Shown here piece by piece: positions 32,794-43,466 of a stretch of 64,000 nt of DNA. Where the stretch lies: the NCBI GenBank assembly GCA_019828595.1, contig JAHQRK010000003.1:1674001-1738000 (forward strand), given 5' to 3'. The notes beneath the pieces were generated by a model, which searched no databases, was not told the origin of the DNA, and worked only from the letters and a program-made list of their open reading frames with translations. Each line of letters begins with the position of its first letter. Positions within the stretch are counted from its first letter, which is position 1. The stretch comes from Aphanomyces cochlioides (taxonomy: Eukaryota; Oomycota; Saprolegniomycetes; Saprolegniales; Verrucalvaceae). The position numbers were made by a program, and so were the translations under genes.

Positions 32794-33140
32794 GGAGGTA
32801 ACGACTCAAGGAAGATCAAGGGAATGAAGTACTCTGGACGGAGCGCAAGCTTGTCATTCGTCTCGTCCGGTTCCCGCCGCGATTCGTCCATCGCGCGCGA
32901 AAGGTTGCAGTGCACTTCCAGTTACAACAGCAGTTTCACTTGACGTCCACTGAACACTTTACGTCAAATTCTTGTCAAGTAAGTAAAGTGAACGTCAAGT
33001 GCATGTTGACGTCAAGTATGAACAGAAAAAGTTCAAGTTGATGTGACATCGAGAACGCGATTTTGATTTGCTGCTTTTTATCCGGATGACTTCTTATCCG
33101 GAATGATGTTTGCGGTCATTGTCCTTTTTGCGCCAAGAAG
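32794..33140. promoter_or_regulatory. Bidirectional promoter between CFAP57 and CrAT with clustered ACGTCA motifs
   Basis: Within 32936-33020 there are four copies of a TGACGTC/GACGTCA-type core: CTTGACGTCC near 32939, TTACGTCAAA near 32961, AACGTCAAGT near 32992, and the full palindrome TGACGTCA at 33007-33014. Two TATCCGGA copies follow at 33079-33086 and 33095-33102, 40-60 bp before the CrAT ATG. TGACGTCA is the classical bZIP (CRE/ATF) site. Its function here is inferred. Confidence 0.45.
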
Positions 33141-35041
33141 ATGAAAGCTCGTCAAGTGTGTCAAGCGGCCCGTCGTGCGCTCTCCACGAAGGCGGAAGAG
33201 CCTGTGAAGCACCCCGGTTGGTTTCTCAAGATGGTAAACAACAACGATTACAACTTGCCACGATTGCCAGTGCCGCAATTGAACGACACGTTGGAAAAAT
33301 ATCTCAAGTCGGTTCAACCGCTCGTGACGCCTGACGAGTACAAGGGGCATCGAAAGTTGGTCGAAGACTTTGGGCTTGGTGCCAATCGATCGGTGGGACG
33401 AACTTTGCAAGATGATCTTCTCAAGCAAGAATTTCTCAACACGATGGGACGTGCGTATCCTTACAGCTACATTGAAGAGTGGTGGGATGCCATGTACTTG
33501 GGTGGACGATACCCAAATCCCATCAATGTCAATCCTGGGTACGCAAGCTAAAATTGAGTGTTTCATGCTGAAATTGTGTGAATTGATACAGGTATGGTTT
33601 GATTGATGAAGCGAAAGGATCAGTCTTGGCAGACCCTTTGACCCGTGCGTCTTCTTTTGCCGTCTCGTTGCTCAAGTGGTTCCACAAAGTCAAGTCGGGT
33701 GAGCTTGACCAAGACCCCAACCAATGTATGGCAGCTTATGCTAAGCAGCTTGGTACGGCCAAGATCCCCCAGAAAGACATGGACGCCCTCAAGTTCCACC
33801 CACGTTCGGATCACATCGTCGTCCTCCACCGCAATGCGTTCTACAAGATCAAGGTCTACGATGGAAAGAAGGTCGTCTCTCAAGCATCTCTTCAAGCGCA
33901 ACTGCATAAAATTTCGACAAATGGTGCCAAGGACGCACCCAACATTGCTGTTTTAACCAGTGAAGACCGTGATGTTTGGGCTGCCGCTCGCGACGGTCTC
34001 CGCAAGGAGCCAGTCAATGCTGCCTCTCTTGACGCGATCGACTCGGCTTTGTTTGTTCTTGTTTTGGATGACTCCTCTGCCACTGAGTCGGAACTGTCTG
34101 CGCTTACCCTCCACGGTGCTGCTGGTGCTAACCGTTGGTTTGACAAGCATCAAGTGATCGCTTACCCAACGGGCCACCTTGCTCTCAACTTTGAGCACAC
34201 CTTTTCTGATGGTACGAACTGGAACCGCTGGCTCCTCGAATCATGGCATGACATGCATGGCACCGATTCTGGTTTTAAGCCACTCCCAACCCTTGAATCG
34301 TTTGACACTGCCCATGAACGACTCGAGTTCAAGGTGAACAACGCTGACCACCAAGCAATTGAAGCAGCAGTGGTGCGTGCGACTGCCGACACTGCCAACA
34401 ACCAAACGCATTTGCTTCGCTACAAGGGTTACGGCAAGAACACGATCAAAACATGGGGCCTCAGTCCTGACGGTGTCGTTCAAATGGCCCTCCAGCTGGC
34501 CTTCTTCCGTCAAAACCAACGTCTTCCCCCGACTTACGAGTCCTGTTCGACTCGTGGCTTCTTCCACGGCCGTACTGAAACAATTCGATCTGCCACGTCG
34601 GAAGCTCTTCGCTTTGTCTCTGCAGTTACGACTGATGCCCCTATTGCCTCGCAACGTGAATTCCTCGTCAAGGCTGTGGATCGCCACGTGGCCAATGCCA
34701 AGGAAGCGCAAAAAGGTCTTGGCTGCGATCGCCACCTCACCATGCTGAACCACGTGGCCAAGACGAAAGGCATCACGCACGACTTTTTGTCGTCTCCAAT
34801 CCGCGCTGGCAGCTCCAACTTCCAACTCTCAACGAGCAACGTGACAATTCCTATCCTCGACTACTTCTGCTTTGGTGCTGTGGTGCCAACGGGATATGGC
34901 GTGGGCTACCTCATCCAAAACAACGACCTGCCAGTCAACATTACGAGCTTTGTGAACTGCCCAACGACGGACAGCGTTGCCTTTGGTGCCGCGCTTGCCG
35001 ATGCATTTGACACTGTGCGTGCCGTAGCCGAGTCGAAATAA
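33141..35041 (+). CDS. CRAT: Carnitine O-acetyltransferase, mitochondrial type
   Basis: Exon 1 (33141-33538) and exon 2 (33592-35041) are joined across a 53-bp intron in phase 2 (NVNPG|YGLIDEAKGS), for 615 residues, close to the usual size of CrAT. The N-terminus is basic and acid-poor (MKARQVCQAARRALSTKA), a likely mitochondrial presequence. Choline/carnitine acyltransferase signatures are LPRLPVPQLNDTLEKYL, the catalytic His in LNFEHTFSDG, RYKGYGKNTIKTWGLSPDG, STRGFFHGRTETIRSAT (carnitine/CoA binding) and LSTSNVTIP..FGAVVPTGYGVGYL. It transfers acetyl groups between CoA and carnitine. I prefer CrAT to CPT because of the length and the lack of N-terminal membrane segments. Its stop lies 11 bp from the VPS54 stop on the other strand. 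Confidence 0.87.
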
Positions 35042-35052
35042 TTAAAGAAAGG

Positions 35053-38000
35053 TTACATGTAACTCGTTTTGAAGTACTGGACGAGCTGGTCTCCTCGAAA
35101 GACAACGTCTTTGAGTTCTTGGAAGCTCGCGACGAACGCGACAATGTCGTCAACGAGTCGCTGTTTGCCCGCTTTTGTCTTGGGCTGGACTGCCTTGAAA
35201 CATGCTGGCATTTTGTGCTCGAGCATGTCAAATACTCTCGAGAAGATGACTTGCATCTGCAGCGGCGGCAAGACTGGACTGAGCACTTGGTAGAGCTTGA
35301 CTGTGTTTTGTGAAATGCCTTTGAGCGGCGCGCTGGGGATGATGAGCGTCGCGTCGTCGTAGTTGACATCCGTCTCGACCGTCTCCAAGAACTTCTTCAT
35401 GATCTGGTCCTCGACAATCGAAATAAACTTGGCAAAGATTTTGTCGTTGTGTTCGACGTAGTCTTGCAACACTTTGTCCAGCTCGTCGAGAAGCAATTTT
35501 TGCCGCTGCGTCAAGAGCGCTGCGAGTTGAAATTTGATGTGAGGGATGTAGGCAATGATAACTTCGAGCGATTGCGACGCGAGGCCGAGATGCTTGGCAG
35601 AAATGCTCTTGAGATGCGCAACTTGCATCGCTCCAGCGCCAAGCACAAGCTGCGTTGTTCTTGAATTGTACAGCTACAGTCAAATGTATCAATGGCCAAG
35701 CGCATCAAGCACTACGTACTCTCAGGATTTCAATCGTCCGCTGGAGTACATCAGTGGCTAGGACAGGGAAATTCACCGCGAGACTCAAGTAGTTCATGAC
35801 GATTTCCATGGCGAGCAGGACTGACCAAACAACGCGAAAAGATGTGGATGGTGGCAATGTCAGTTGTTTCAGAGGTGCTGCCGTCTCGGCGACGACAGTT
35901 TGATCATGTGAAAGCACGAGCGAGACGCCTCTGCCCGTGGCTAAGTCAACCAAGGCAGCGTGACGTGTGGCGGAAATCTCGGCATTTTTCCACAATTCGT
36001 GGTTGAGTGTCGACACGAGCTTGCTGCTCTGGCTTTGGTGATACTTCTCCAGAAACAACTTGAGCTGGTTGAAGAGCGCGCCGCGGAGTGTGTAGTCTGT
36101 CTTGCCAGTGGATGTTTCGAGTTTGACGACGAAGCCCATCGTCGCGTCGTATAAAGATCGAAGTTGTGGCATGGTGTAATTGGCCTACAAGTTTTTTGGA
36201 AGTCGTCCTGCCATCATTGTCGATGAGATCTACCTGGACTTCTTTGCGAACGCCAAATAAGTTCGAGACACTGCGCTGGGAGAACTCGCACGTCTTGCGG
36301 ATTGCATCTTCGACTTCCTTGACGATCTTGGCTGCTTTCTTCTTTTCCTGCCACTCGCCCAGCTTGTCGTTCGTCGAGTCGTCGGGGGTCCACTCTGCGG
36401 TCGGAGCGGCAACTTCCGTTTGCTCCTTTGTTTCAGCGGCGACGACTGGAATGTCAAATGTCTCGGCGAGCATGGTTTGGACCGACATAGCACGCTGCAG
36501 CACGAGCAACAGGTGCTCAAAAATCATTTGGACGCAATTCAGGAATTCCTCTGACGACAGAGCACGCAATTGGGAGCTCACATCGGTCTCGCCTTCTTTC
36601 TTGGATGCACTCGACGATGCAATCGTTTCGCTCACGACTGTCTTCACGACAATTTTGATCTCCTCTGTCATTTGTGTGCGATATTTTCCCATCACGTCAG
36701 GAACAATCTCCAGTCGAAAGAGGGCATCCATGAGTTGCTTCATCTCTTCGCGTGTCTCTTTTTGCTTGAGCTGAAGGCTCTGCAGGGCATGAGGATTTGT
36801 CGGTGCGGGGCCTGGTTCAAACGCCCATTCTGGCGCAGTGACCACCGACACGAAGCGATTCGACATTTGAACGCCAATAAAGCTGCGATATGTTTGTAGT
36901 TTCTCGCCAAGCGATCGAACGCAGTGAATGCCCGCCATTTGATGAATTGTCTTGAGCGCGGCGTCAATGACATCCAGCGCTCCAGTGTAGTCGTGGCCAT
37001 GGACGAGCGCTTCGACACTGCTTTCTGTGTGTTTCATCTCTTCGATTTGTACCATGAGGTCATGCAACTCAACAAGTCGCTTTTGCTTGCGGTGGAGCTG
37101 AAGAATCGCCAGCGATTTGTCAGCTAGAGAGTTGCGCAGGCGGTCCATCGTCGTCCTAAACTCTCTGAGTTGTCACTGACAAGCTAAAATATACCGCAAA
37201 TGCTTGACTTGGTCGCATGCTTGGGTGACTCGTTTCTTCATTTCACCTTGGGACGATGAAGCTTCAAAGAATCGATCGGACCGAGACGACACTTGACGAA
37301 GTAAACTCACTTCGACACGGTCCAGATACCCCGAGAGCTACGAATTTTAGGACAACGCATGACGGCAATGGTACCTTTTCCTGCGACTCTTGGATCGATC
37401 CCATCGCCATGACTTGGTCAAACACTTGGGGGTTGGTGATGTCAAAGTCTGGCTTGAAATATAGAGCTGGGACTGCCTGGAAGCAAAGCTGAACATCCTC
37501 TATAAACACACCATTCATGGATTTCTTCCAAGACAGACGTACCGTTAGCTGCTTGGACAGACGGGACGTTGGAAGATGCAAGCTGTTCACGCACTGGACG
37601 CTCGTGGTTCTTCATGTACATAGCACTGGATTCGCCCAATGCTTTCATGTATCCATCGAAATCGCGGCGACTGATGCTAGGAAGGCTCAGAATAGCTGTG
37701 AGAGCGGCTTCGGTCTGTTCGCCAGGAAGCGTGAGGGCGTCCATGAGGGCGTCTCCCCAATTGCCACCGCGAGGGTTCGTCAAGACAGAGTGGAGATTAT
37801 GACCAGAGACCGCGAGAAATTCTCGAGCTTCGTCAGAAACAGCCACGCCCGCGTTGTCATCCAAGTCGGGGGAATAAAAGCCAGAAATGTCGACTTTACT
37901 CTGGGCAAAGAGCTTGGGAAAGTCGGCTGGCATGAGTAAATCGGCTGCCGTGGAGACTGCAGATCCAGCGGCGGATGTGACAACGCCGAGGCCTTTCACA

Positions 38001-38638
38001 GGCGCCATGATGACTGAGGCTGACGTCGATGTGATGACAGATGTCATTTTAGATACCGACGACGGTGTAGATGGCAACATGGACGATGCAAAACTTGTCG
38101 CGCTGGACATCATGCCGCGCATACTCGATCCAGTTGACAGAGGCGGTCGGGGTTTTGTAAAACTATTTGATTGACTCCCACCAGAGTCAGTTGAGCGAGG
38201 GGGTCTAGGTGCTGAGGAAGGCAGTGCAGTTGTATCGATCGTGAGGTTTCGTGCATTCGCTGTTGAGTTTGAGGTCGCAAATGGATTAGTTGGTGCAACT
38301 GGTGGAACAGATTTTAAGGATCCTGTGCTTGACGCATGTCCAGAGTTTGTTCTTGATGAGGATTCACCCGAGGGGGTTGTTTGTATCGACGAGGCGAATG
38401 GATTTACAGGCGACGATGACGTTGGATTAAATCCTCGTGACACTGTGCTGTTTGATGGAGTCGCAAAAGGATTACCAGGAGTCGAATGAGTAGCAGACGA
38501 TGCTGCAAATGGGTTTGTATTTGTCGTTGTGGACGATGGAGACGTTGGATTGCTAGATCGCTCGGATGGAGTTGGCGTCGACGGTGTTGCTTTTTTCCCT
38601 GGCATAAAGCTAGAGAGGAAGCCCGTGGTTGCCTTCAT
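35053..38638 (-). CDS. VPS54: VPS54, GARP tethering-complex subunit, with an NPF-rich N-terminal extension
   Basis: Starts at ATG 38638; exon 1 (38638-37543) joins across a 43-bp intron to exon 2 from 37499 (AAN|EDVQLCF). A tiny exon KLSGYLDRVE and one containing SSSQGEMKKRVTQACDQVKH follow, then 37148 leftward. Diagnostic blocks are PALYFKPDFDITNPQVFDQV, LRNSLADKSLAILQLHRKQKRL, VEALVHGHDYTGALDVIDAA, and the C-terminal Vps54 domain NSRTTQLVLGAGAMQVAHLK with KHLGLASQSLEVIIAYIPHI. The stop is at 35053. The first 250 residues are Ser/Thr/Pro-rich, with NPF at residues 42, 56, 79 and 118. GARP tethers endosome-derived vesicles at the trans-Golgi. Confidence 0.87.
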
Positions 38639-39361
38639 GTTGGAGAAACTAGCGAGAGTGTATCAAGGGAGTGCTGGCCGCCGATCTATCGAGAGGAATT
38701 GGAGTCTGCTTGGCGATGTAGATACCCCACGATCATGCAGATGAGAGTTGTGAGGGGAAATGAAAACCACCGCTACAGATGTCCAATATCCGGATATCCG
38801 GATAGTCGATCGACTATATCTTGGTCATTCTGACTGAAGAAAGGCAAGGAATTGCCCATGCAATGTCGTCGGGAAATGGACCCTGTATGAAGGTATACGC
38901 AATGATCTGGCATCTAACGTGAGATACCAAGTCTCTGCATGAGATGAAGCACAAAATCGGTGAATTTTGAGCTCTCTGGCCGCTCATACGACTCACAGTG
39001 GAGATTATCAGGGTTCACTGAAGGTAGATCAGTTCAAGCCAAAGTCAAGGGACAAATATGACCTCTGTAGACGGGAGATTTCACCATGACAGAGTTATGA
39101 AGTTAGCAATCCTGTTTTGTTGACCAACGCGATGGCACAACGCAATATCGCTCTCTGTTGATGAGGCCATACAAATACGTACAGCGAGTAAACAATCCAT
39201 CGACCTTGAGTTTGTCAGAAGATGCGTGCTATCACGCCGACTCATTCCAGCTTGGTTTTTGCCGAAAGAGCCTGCGAATAGAACTCGAACACTTTGGCAA
39301 AAGCCCTCAATTATAATGATTACATACCAGCATAAAAGACTTGCTGATGTGGTGACAAGTT
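38639..39361. other. Non-coding region upstream of VPS54
   Basis: It holds the VPS54 promoter with palindromes at 38787-38817. A minus-strand stretch at 39290-39350 (VFEFYSQALSAKTKLE) looks weakly coding and could be an alternative 3' exon of the SPF45-like gene, but no splice path keeps it in frame. Confidence 0.45.
38787..38817. promoter_or_regulatory. Two overlapping perfect palindromes upstream of VPS54
   Basis: TATCCGGATATCCGGATA (38787-38804) is a perfect 18-bp palindrome made of two inverted TATCCGGA units. ATAGTCGATCGACTAT (38802-38817) is a perfect 16-bp palindrome overlapping it by three bases. They lie about 150-180 bp upstream of the VPS54 ATG, as expected for dimeric transcription-factor sites. 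Confidence 0.45.
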
Positions 39362-40493
39362 TCAGCGTCTCGAGTCGGCATCTGGTGTCTGGTCGAATCG
39401 GCTCACACGTTGCCCAAAGCGACTGACACGGGGTTTCTTCTCCAAAGGGGGTGCTACGACGGAGATCATTCCTTCCGATTGTCACGTAAGCTTACCAGTT
39501 GTTGCGTTGTTCGGTGTGACAAAGCCTAAGCCCCTTGGGGACTCTTCGTATCCCAGACCACCACGTGGTGCATCGTCGAATTGGCCAGGAGTTGACGGGG
39601 GAGCAGAGGACGTAGGCACAGCAGGTGCTCCTGCCTTGTCGCTGTTCTCCTCGCTAAGGCAGAGTCAGGATTCAAACTTGAGATGCAGCGTACATTTTCT
39701 TCATCATCCATGCCGGTAAGTTCATGCCACGACCACGGCCACCTAAAACATTCTGACCGTCACTGTTAACATGGGAAATGTACCTGGCACTGTTGTTGTT
39801 GCCAGATTCGGCACTCGTCCTGCCTCCAAGTCTTTTTCGAGCTGTTGACGTTCTCGCAGTCGCTCCTGCTCCATGCGCCGTTCGCGCAATTCTAGGTCCC
39901 GTCGTACTTCAGCATTTTTTCGTCGAATCTCGCGCTCTTCCGAGAAAGCTGCGTAGTCATTGGGGCGGAATGGATTGTACTCTTCTCTGACGCTGTCAAT
40001 GTGGTATTGAGTCACTTTCGTTTGATTGTCACGAGGTGGAGACGCGACTTTTGGCGTTTCTTTAGGAGGCTTGCGCGTGACAGAGACTGGAGTAAACGCG
40101 GCCATGCCCAATGCAGTCTTCAAAGTGCTCGACGCTGGAGAGTACCTCGATATCGGCGTTTCGGCATTATGGGTGGTTGCAAGTGGAGACGGTTTGGCGA
40201 CTTGCTTTGGGCTTGGATCTTCACGTCGGCGGAAATGTGGAACAAACTTTAGCGCACTGGACGGTACTGCGCCTGAATGACACATACAATTGAGGCAACA
40301 GACTAAAGAATGGTCATGGGCTACTTTTGGGAGTCGATTCGACTTTGGATGGCTCTGGCTCCTTCTGTGTTGATGGCGTCGTCTTCTTTTCCTTGGAAGG
40401 AGCTTCTTTCTTGCTCACTGGCGTGAATCCAAGTCCGACGCTTGGGGTCGGCGCCACATTCGTGTACTTGTCCAAGTCGCCGTACAAATCCAT
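39362..40493 (-). CDS. Small SPF45/RBM17-like protein without RRM, 318 residues
   Basis: Five exons joined in frame: 40493-40325, 40272-39784, 39742-39694, 39653-39496 and 39453-39362, with introns of 40-52 bp. The N-terminus MDLYGDLDKY resembles the start of splicing factor SPF45 (MSLYDDL). The middle EEYNPFRPNDYAAF followed by a charged helix (REIRRKNAEVRRDLELRERR) matches its EYDPMFPNDY region. Then come GGRGRGMNLPAWMMKK and a C-terminal basic tail KKPRVSRFGQRVSRFD. No G-patch or RRM is evident, so it may be a divergent spliceosome-associated protein or something else. The start is favoured by the conserved N-terminal motif. Confidence 0.55.
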
Positions 40494-42592
40494 TGCAAAA
40501 TGAGCCAACGCAAATAATAAAGCTCAACGATTGGTCGAAAATAAATCCTATCACCCAATCATAATTACCTAAATGAAGTATTTTTAGCCAATGAAATCAA
40601 TTTTTCACTTTTGCACACCACCATGCCCAAGCAAAAGTGCACCAGCAAGAAAAACACGTCGGGGCCACGCCACAGCTTCGCCGAGAAGGAAAAGTGACCA
40701 CGGCACTTCGACTCTTATGGTGAGGGAGGAGCATAAGTACTTTTCTCTCTCTGAATGCTCTCGACAAACTGGCTACGGGACACTTGAGTAAGTTTCCCCC
40801 CCGTTGCTGCTCCTCTTTCAGTTTGAGTACACTTATCCCCTGAGGGAGTATAGTATTCCGCACATTTGACACTTAATGGAAGGGGGGCTTGCAATTAGAC
40901 GAAGTATGATACCTAGTAGTTCAGTACTACTGTACTTGCGATCTGGAGCTCGAGTAAAGATACGATCAGCAAACGTGCAGGGGATACATCTCTCCTGTGG
41001 TCATATCGCTCGAACTTAAGACCTCCAAGATTGCTGCAGAGACAAAGGGTACTACAAACTATGATGAGTTTTGTGAAAGCGCAGGACAGAGCTGTGACAA
41101 AGGACTCGACGTATGTACTTGTCCTGTTGTACTTTCTTCCCACGAATAGACGGTGTGTGGGGTCGCCTCGACCTACAGCAGAGTCGGTGGGGAATGAATT
41201 GTCTGTATCACGGATCCATTCGGGTCAGGAGTAGCGCAAGGACAATCAATCGATGTTGTACTGACTCTTCGGTCATGTAAACTCATTGTGATCCTCCAAG
41301 TCAACACGTTTCGACTGTCGAAAACGAAGACATTTCTACATTAATCTTAGAGCCAATCATATTGCTTTAATTGTGGAATTTTTACAATTGAGTCCATTTG
41401 ATTGGTCTTTCAGCTTTCAATTTCATCCTATTAAAATTCAATATTGCAAAATAACGCAATTTGATTGGTTGGAATTATTTATTGAGGACGAATATGATCT
41501 CTTTTGGTCGTTTTGTCAATCGTATGCACAAACGAGAATATAAGTGCCCGAATCTTCTTCGGATGCATGGAAATGCAGTCGTCGGTCCAGCAGAAGTCTC
41601 TTGGATTCTTTTCGATCTTCGAAAGAGGCAGCTCCCACCAAGATCTATGGACTTTGAAACGCACCTGTTGGTTCCTTTTTTTGGTCCTCTCGACGAGTCG
41701 ACGGCGGTTTTCCTGCAGTGCCACATAAAAAATCCCAAAGAAAAAAAATCTTTTCAGCGTCGACGACAATACAAAAGAGGGCACAATCCCACGCACAGGA
41801 GCAGTCCAACCTACACCCCGAGACAAGTGCCGCACTGTAGGTCGACCAGTACCTTCGTGACACATGTCCCTGTTCTCCCAGTCGGCCTGCCGCTTCCTTG
41901 TGGTCACGAATGAAGGTGGGTGAACTCCTGTCTTTTTCGAGAACTCGCTTGAATCCGCATATGAAATAAATACAAATTGCAAGATATTTGAAAAAAGTCG
42001 GCCCCGAATGCACATTCAATCTGACGTCGAATTCGAAAAAAAAGTGAATATTTTTGTCGCAAAAAAAGTATGTCGTCGACAGAACGTCGCGCTCGTTGCC
42101 TTGCAGAGCTTGGTGCTCGGCAAGAAACCTCCATTCGTACAAGACATCCCATCGACTTCCTCTGCCAGCATGACACGGCGTCTTGGAGCAGAGACTCGAG
42201 TTCGTCTTGCCCGTGAGTAATTCCACGGTCGAAAAATGCCCAGCCGTTGGGAGAGCCGGCGACACGATTGAAGTTGGCAAATCGACACTCGAATACGGAC
42301 ATTAGTGAGGGAAAATCCCTCTATATAAGAATATTTGCAATGCAATGTTGGTTGTCTCGTTTGAGAGAAGTTCTTCAAACGAGGGTTTCGATGTCAAGGC
42401 ATCAAGTATCGTTCACTCGGTTTCACTATGCGGATAGATCTCGCATCCCTTGGAAATATAAAAAAAGAACTGGCCGTTTATTTTATTCCACGAAGAAAAC
42501 GGGGTGTTAGTTTTCTTTTTGAGTGTTCCCCAGCACCGCAAAAGCCAGCGCGACCTCCTCCTCGCTATCTCTCTATCACAGACTCGTACAAG
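40494..42592. other. Long intergenic region with CCAAT boxes; no convincing gene
   Basis: About 2.1 kb. CCAAT/ATTGG boxes cluster just upstream of the SPF45-like gene (40531-40600) and again at 41350-41475 (three to four copies). A minus-strand frame of 211 codons (42280-41645) and a + frame from 42068 (MSSTERRARCLAELG) do not resemble known proteins. A GTGAGT donor at about 42210 after the + frame is the only hint of a small gene. Confidence 0.45.
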
Positions 42593-43033
42593 ATGCAACA
42601 AGAAGGCGAAAGCACCAAGCTCTGCGCGAATGGATGCGGCTTTTTCGGCAGTGCTGCCAGCGGAGGAATGTGCTCGGTGTGCTGGAAGAAAACCATGTCG
42701 AACCGCCAAGTCGAAACTCAATCGTATACATCAACTCCAGTCGCGGCGCCTGTCGTTGAAGCTGCTGCTGCCCCTTCCGTGGCTGTAGACGCACCTGCCG
42801 AAGCCGCCCCTGTGGAAGCTCCAGTTGTCCAGAAAAACAAGAGCCGTTGCTGGGAATGCAAGAAGAAGGTTGGCCTGACGGGTATTGAATGCCGGTGTGG
42901 GTTTGTCTACTGCGGCTCGCACCGATTTGCCGACCAACACAACTGCTCGTACGATTTCAAGAGCGCCGACCGTGCCGAATTGGCCAAGCGCAACCCTGGA
43001 GGTGGTGCCTTTGGCAAGGTTGAAAAGTTGTAA
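42593..43033 (+). CDS. A20/AN1 zinc-finger stress-associated protein (ZFAND5/6-like)
   Basis: A single exon of 146 residues from ATG 42593. An A20-type finger at residues 11-35 (CANGCGFFGSAASGGMCSVCWKK) and an AN1 finger at about 86-125 (CWECKKKVGLTG, CRCGFVYCGSHR, and H/C residues in DQHNCSYDF) are joined by an Ala/Pro/Val-rich linker. The tail is the usual AKRNPGGG motif. Such proteins bind ubiquitin and are induced by stress. All A20 and AN1 Cys/His ligands are present. The upstream frame lacks a better ATG. Confidence 0.92.
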   Translation: MQQEGESTKLCANGCGFFGSAASGGMCSVCWKKTMSNRQVETQSYTSTPVAAPVVEAAAAPSVAVDAPAEAAPVEAPVVQKNKSRCWECKKKVGLTGIECRCGFVYCGSHRFADQHNCSYDFKSADRAELAKRNPGGGAFGKVEKL

Positions 43034-43466
43034 GCAGCGATGGATGGAATTGTTGAAGTTCTATTCGCACTCGCACTTCCGTTGTGGACAAGGCAGGTGT
43101 CAGTAGGCGGACTCTGGCGGCACGCTCACTCCCGATCGTGCCCCAAGAAATTGCACTTGGTAGTAAGGCATAGGTTAGTTTTATCAATACATGATGTACA
43201 CTTAGATTGGATGCCGCGTCTTTGCATCGTGACATGTATCTGCCATTTTCGTGAAGATTCGAGATCTTTGTCCAGCAGCTGCTGCACTGAACCACCGGCG
43301 GAGTCTCGTGGATGCGCATACGATGATCGATGGCTCAATAAAGAAAGAGGGAGTAGGACATGGGGACTTCATTGTACATTACAACCAACAGCAATCGACT
43401 TAACTCAAACATAGACCATGGACATACGCGACTTAATGTTAGGGACCGGCAAGGCCTCGGGCACCT
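43034..43466. other. Spacer between convergent AN1 and homeobox genes
   Basis: Nothing recognisable; it contains the two 3' flanks. Confidence 0.5.

Noticed and set aside
41645..42280. 211-codon minus-strand ORF
   Set aside because: Phe/Cys-rich, with no splice or family support and no conserved block. Kept only as a remark on the intergenic region.
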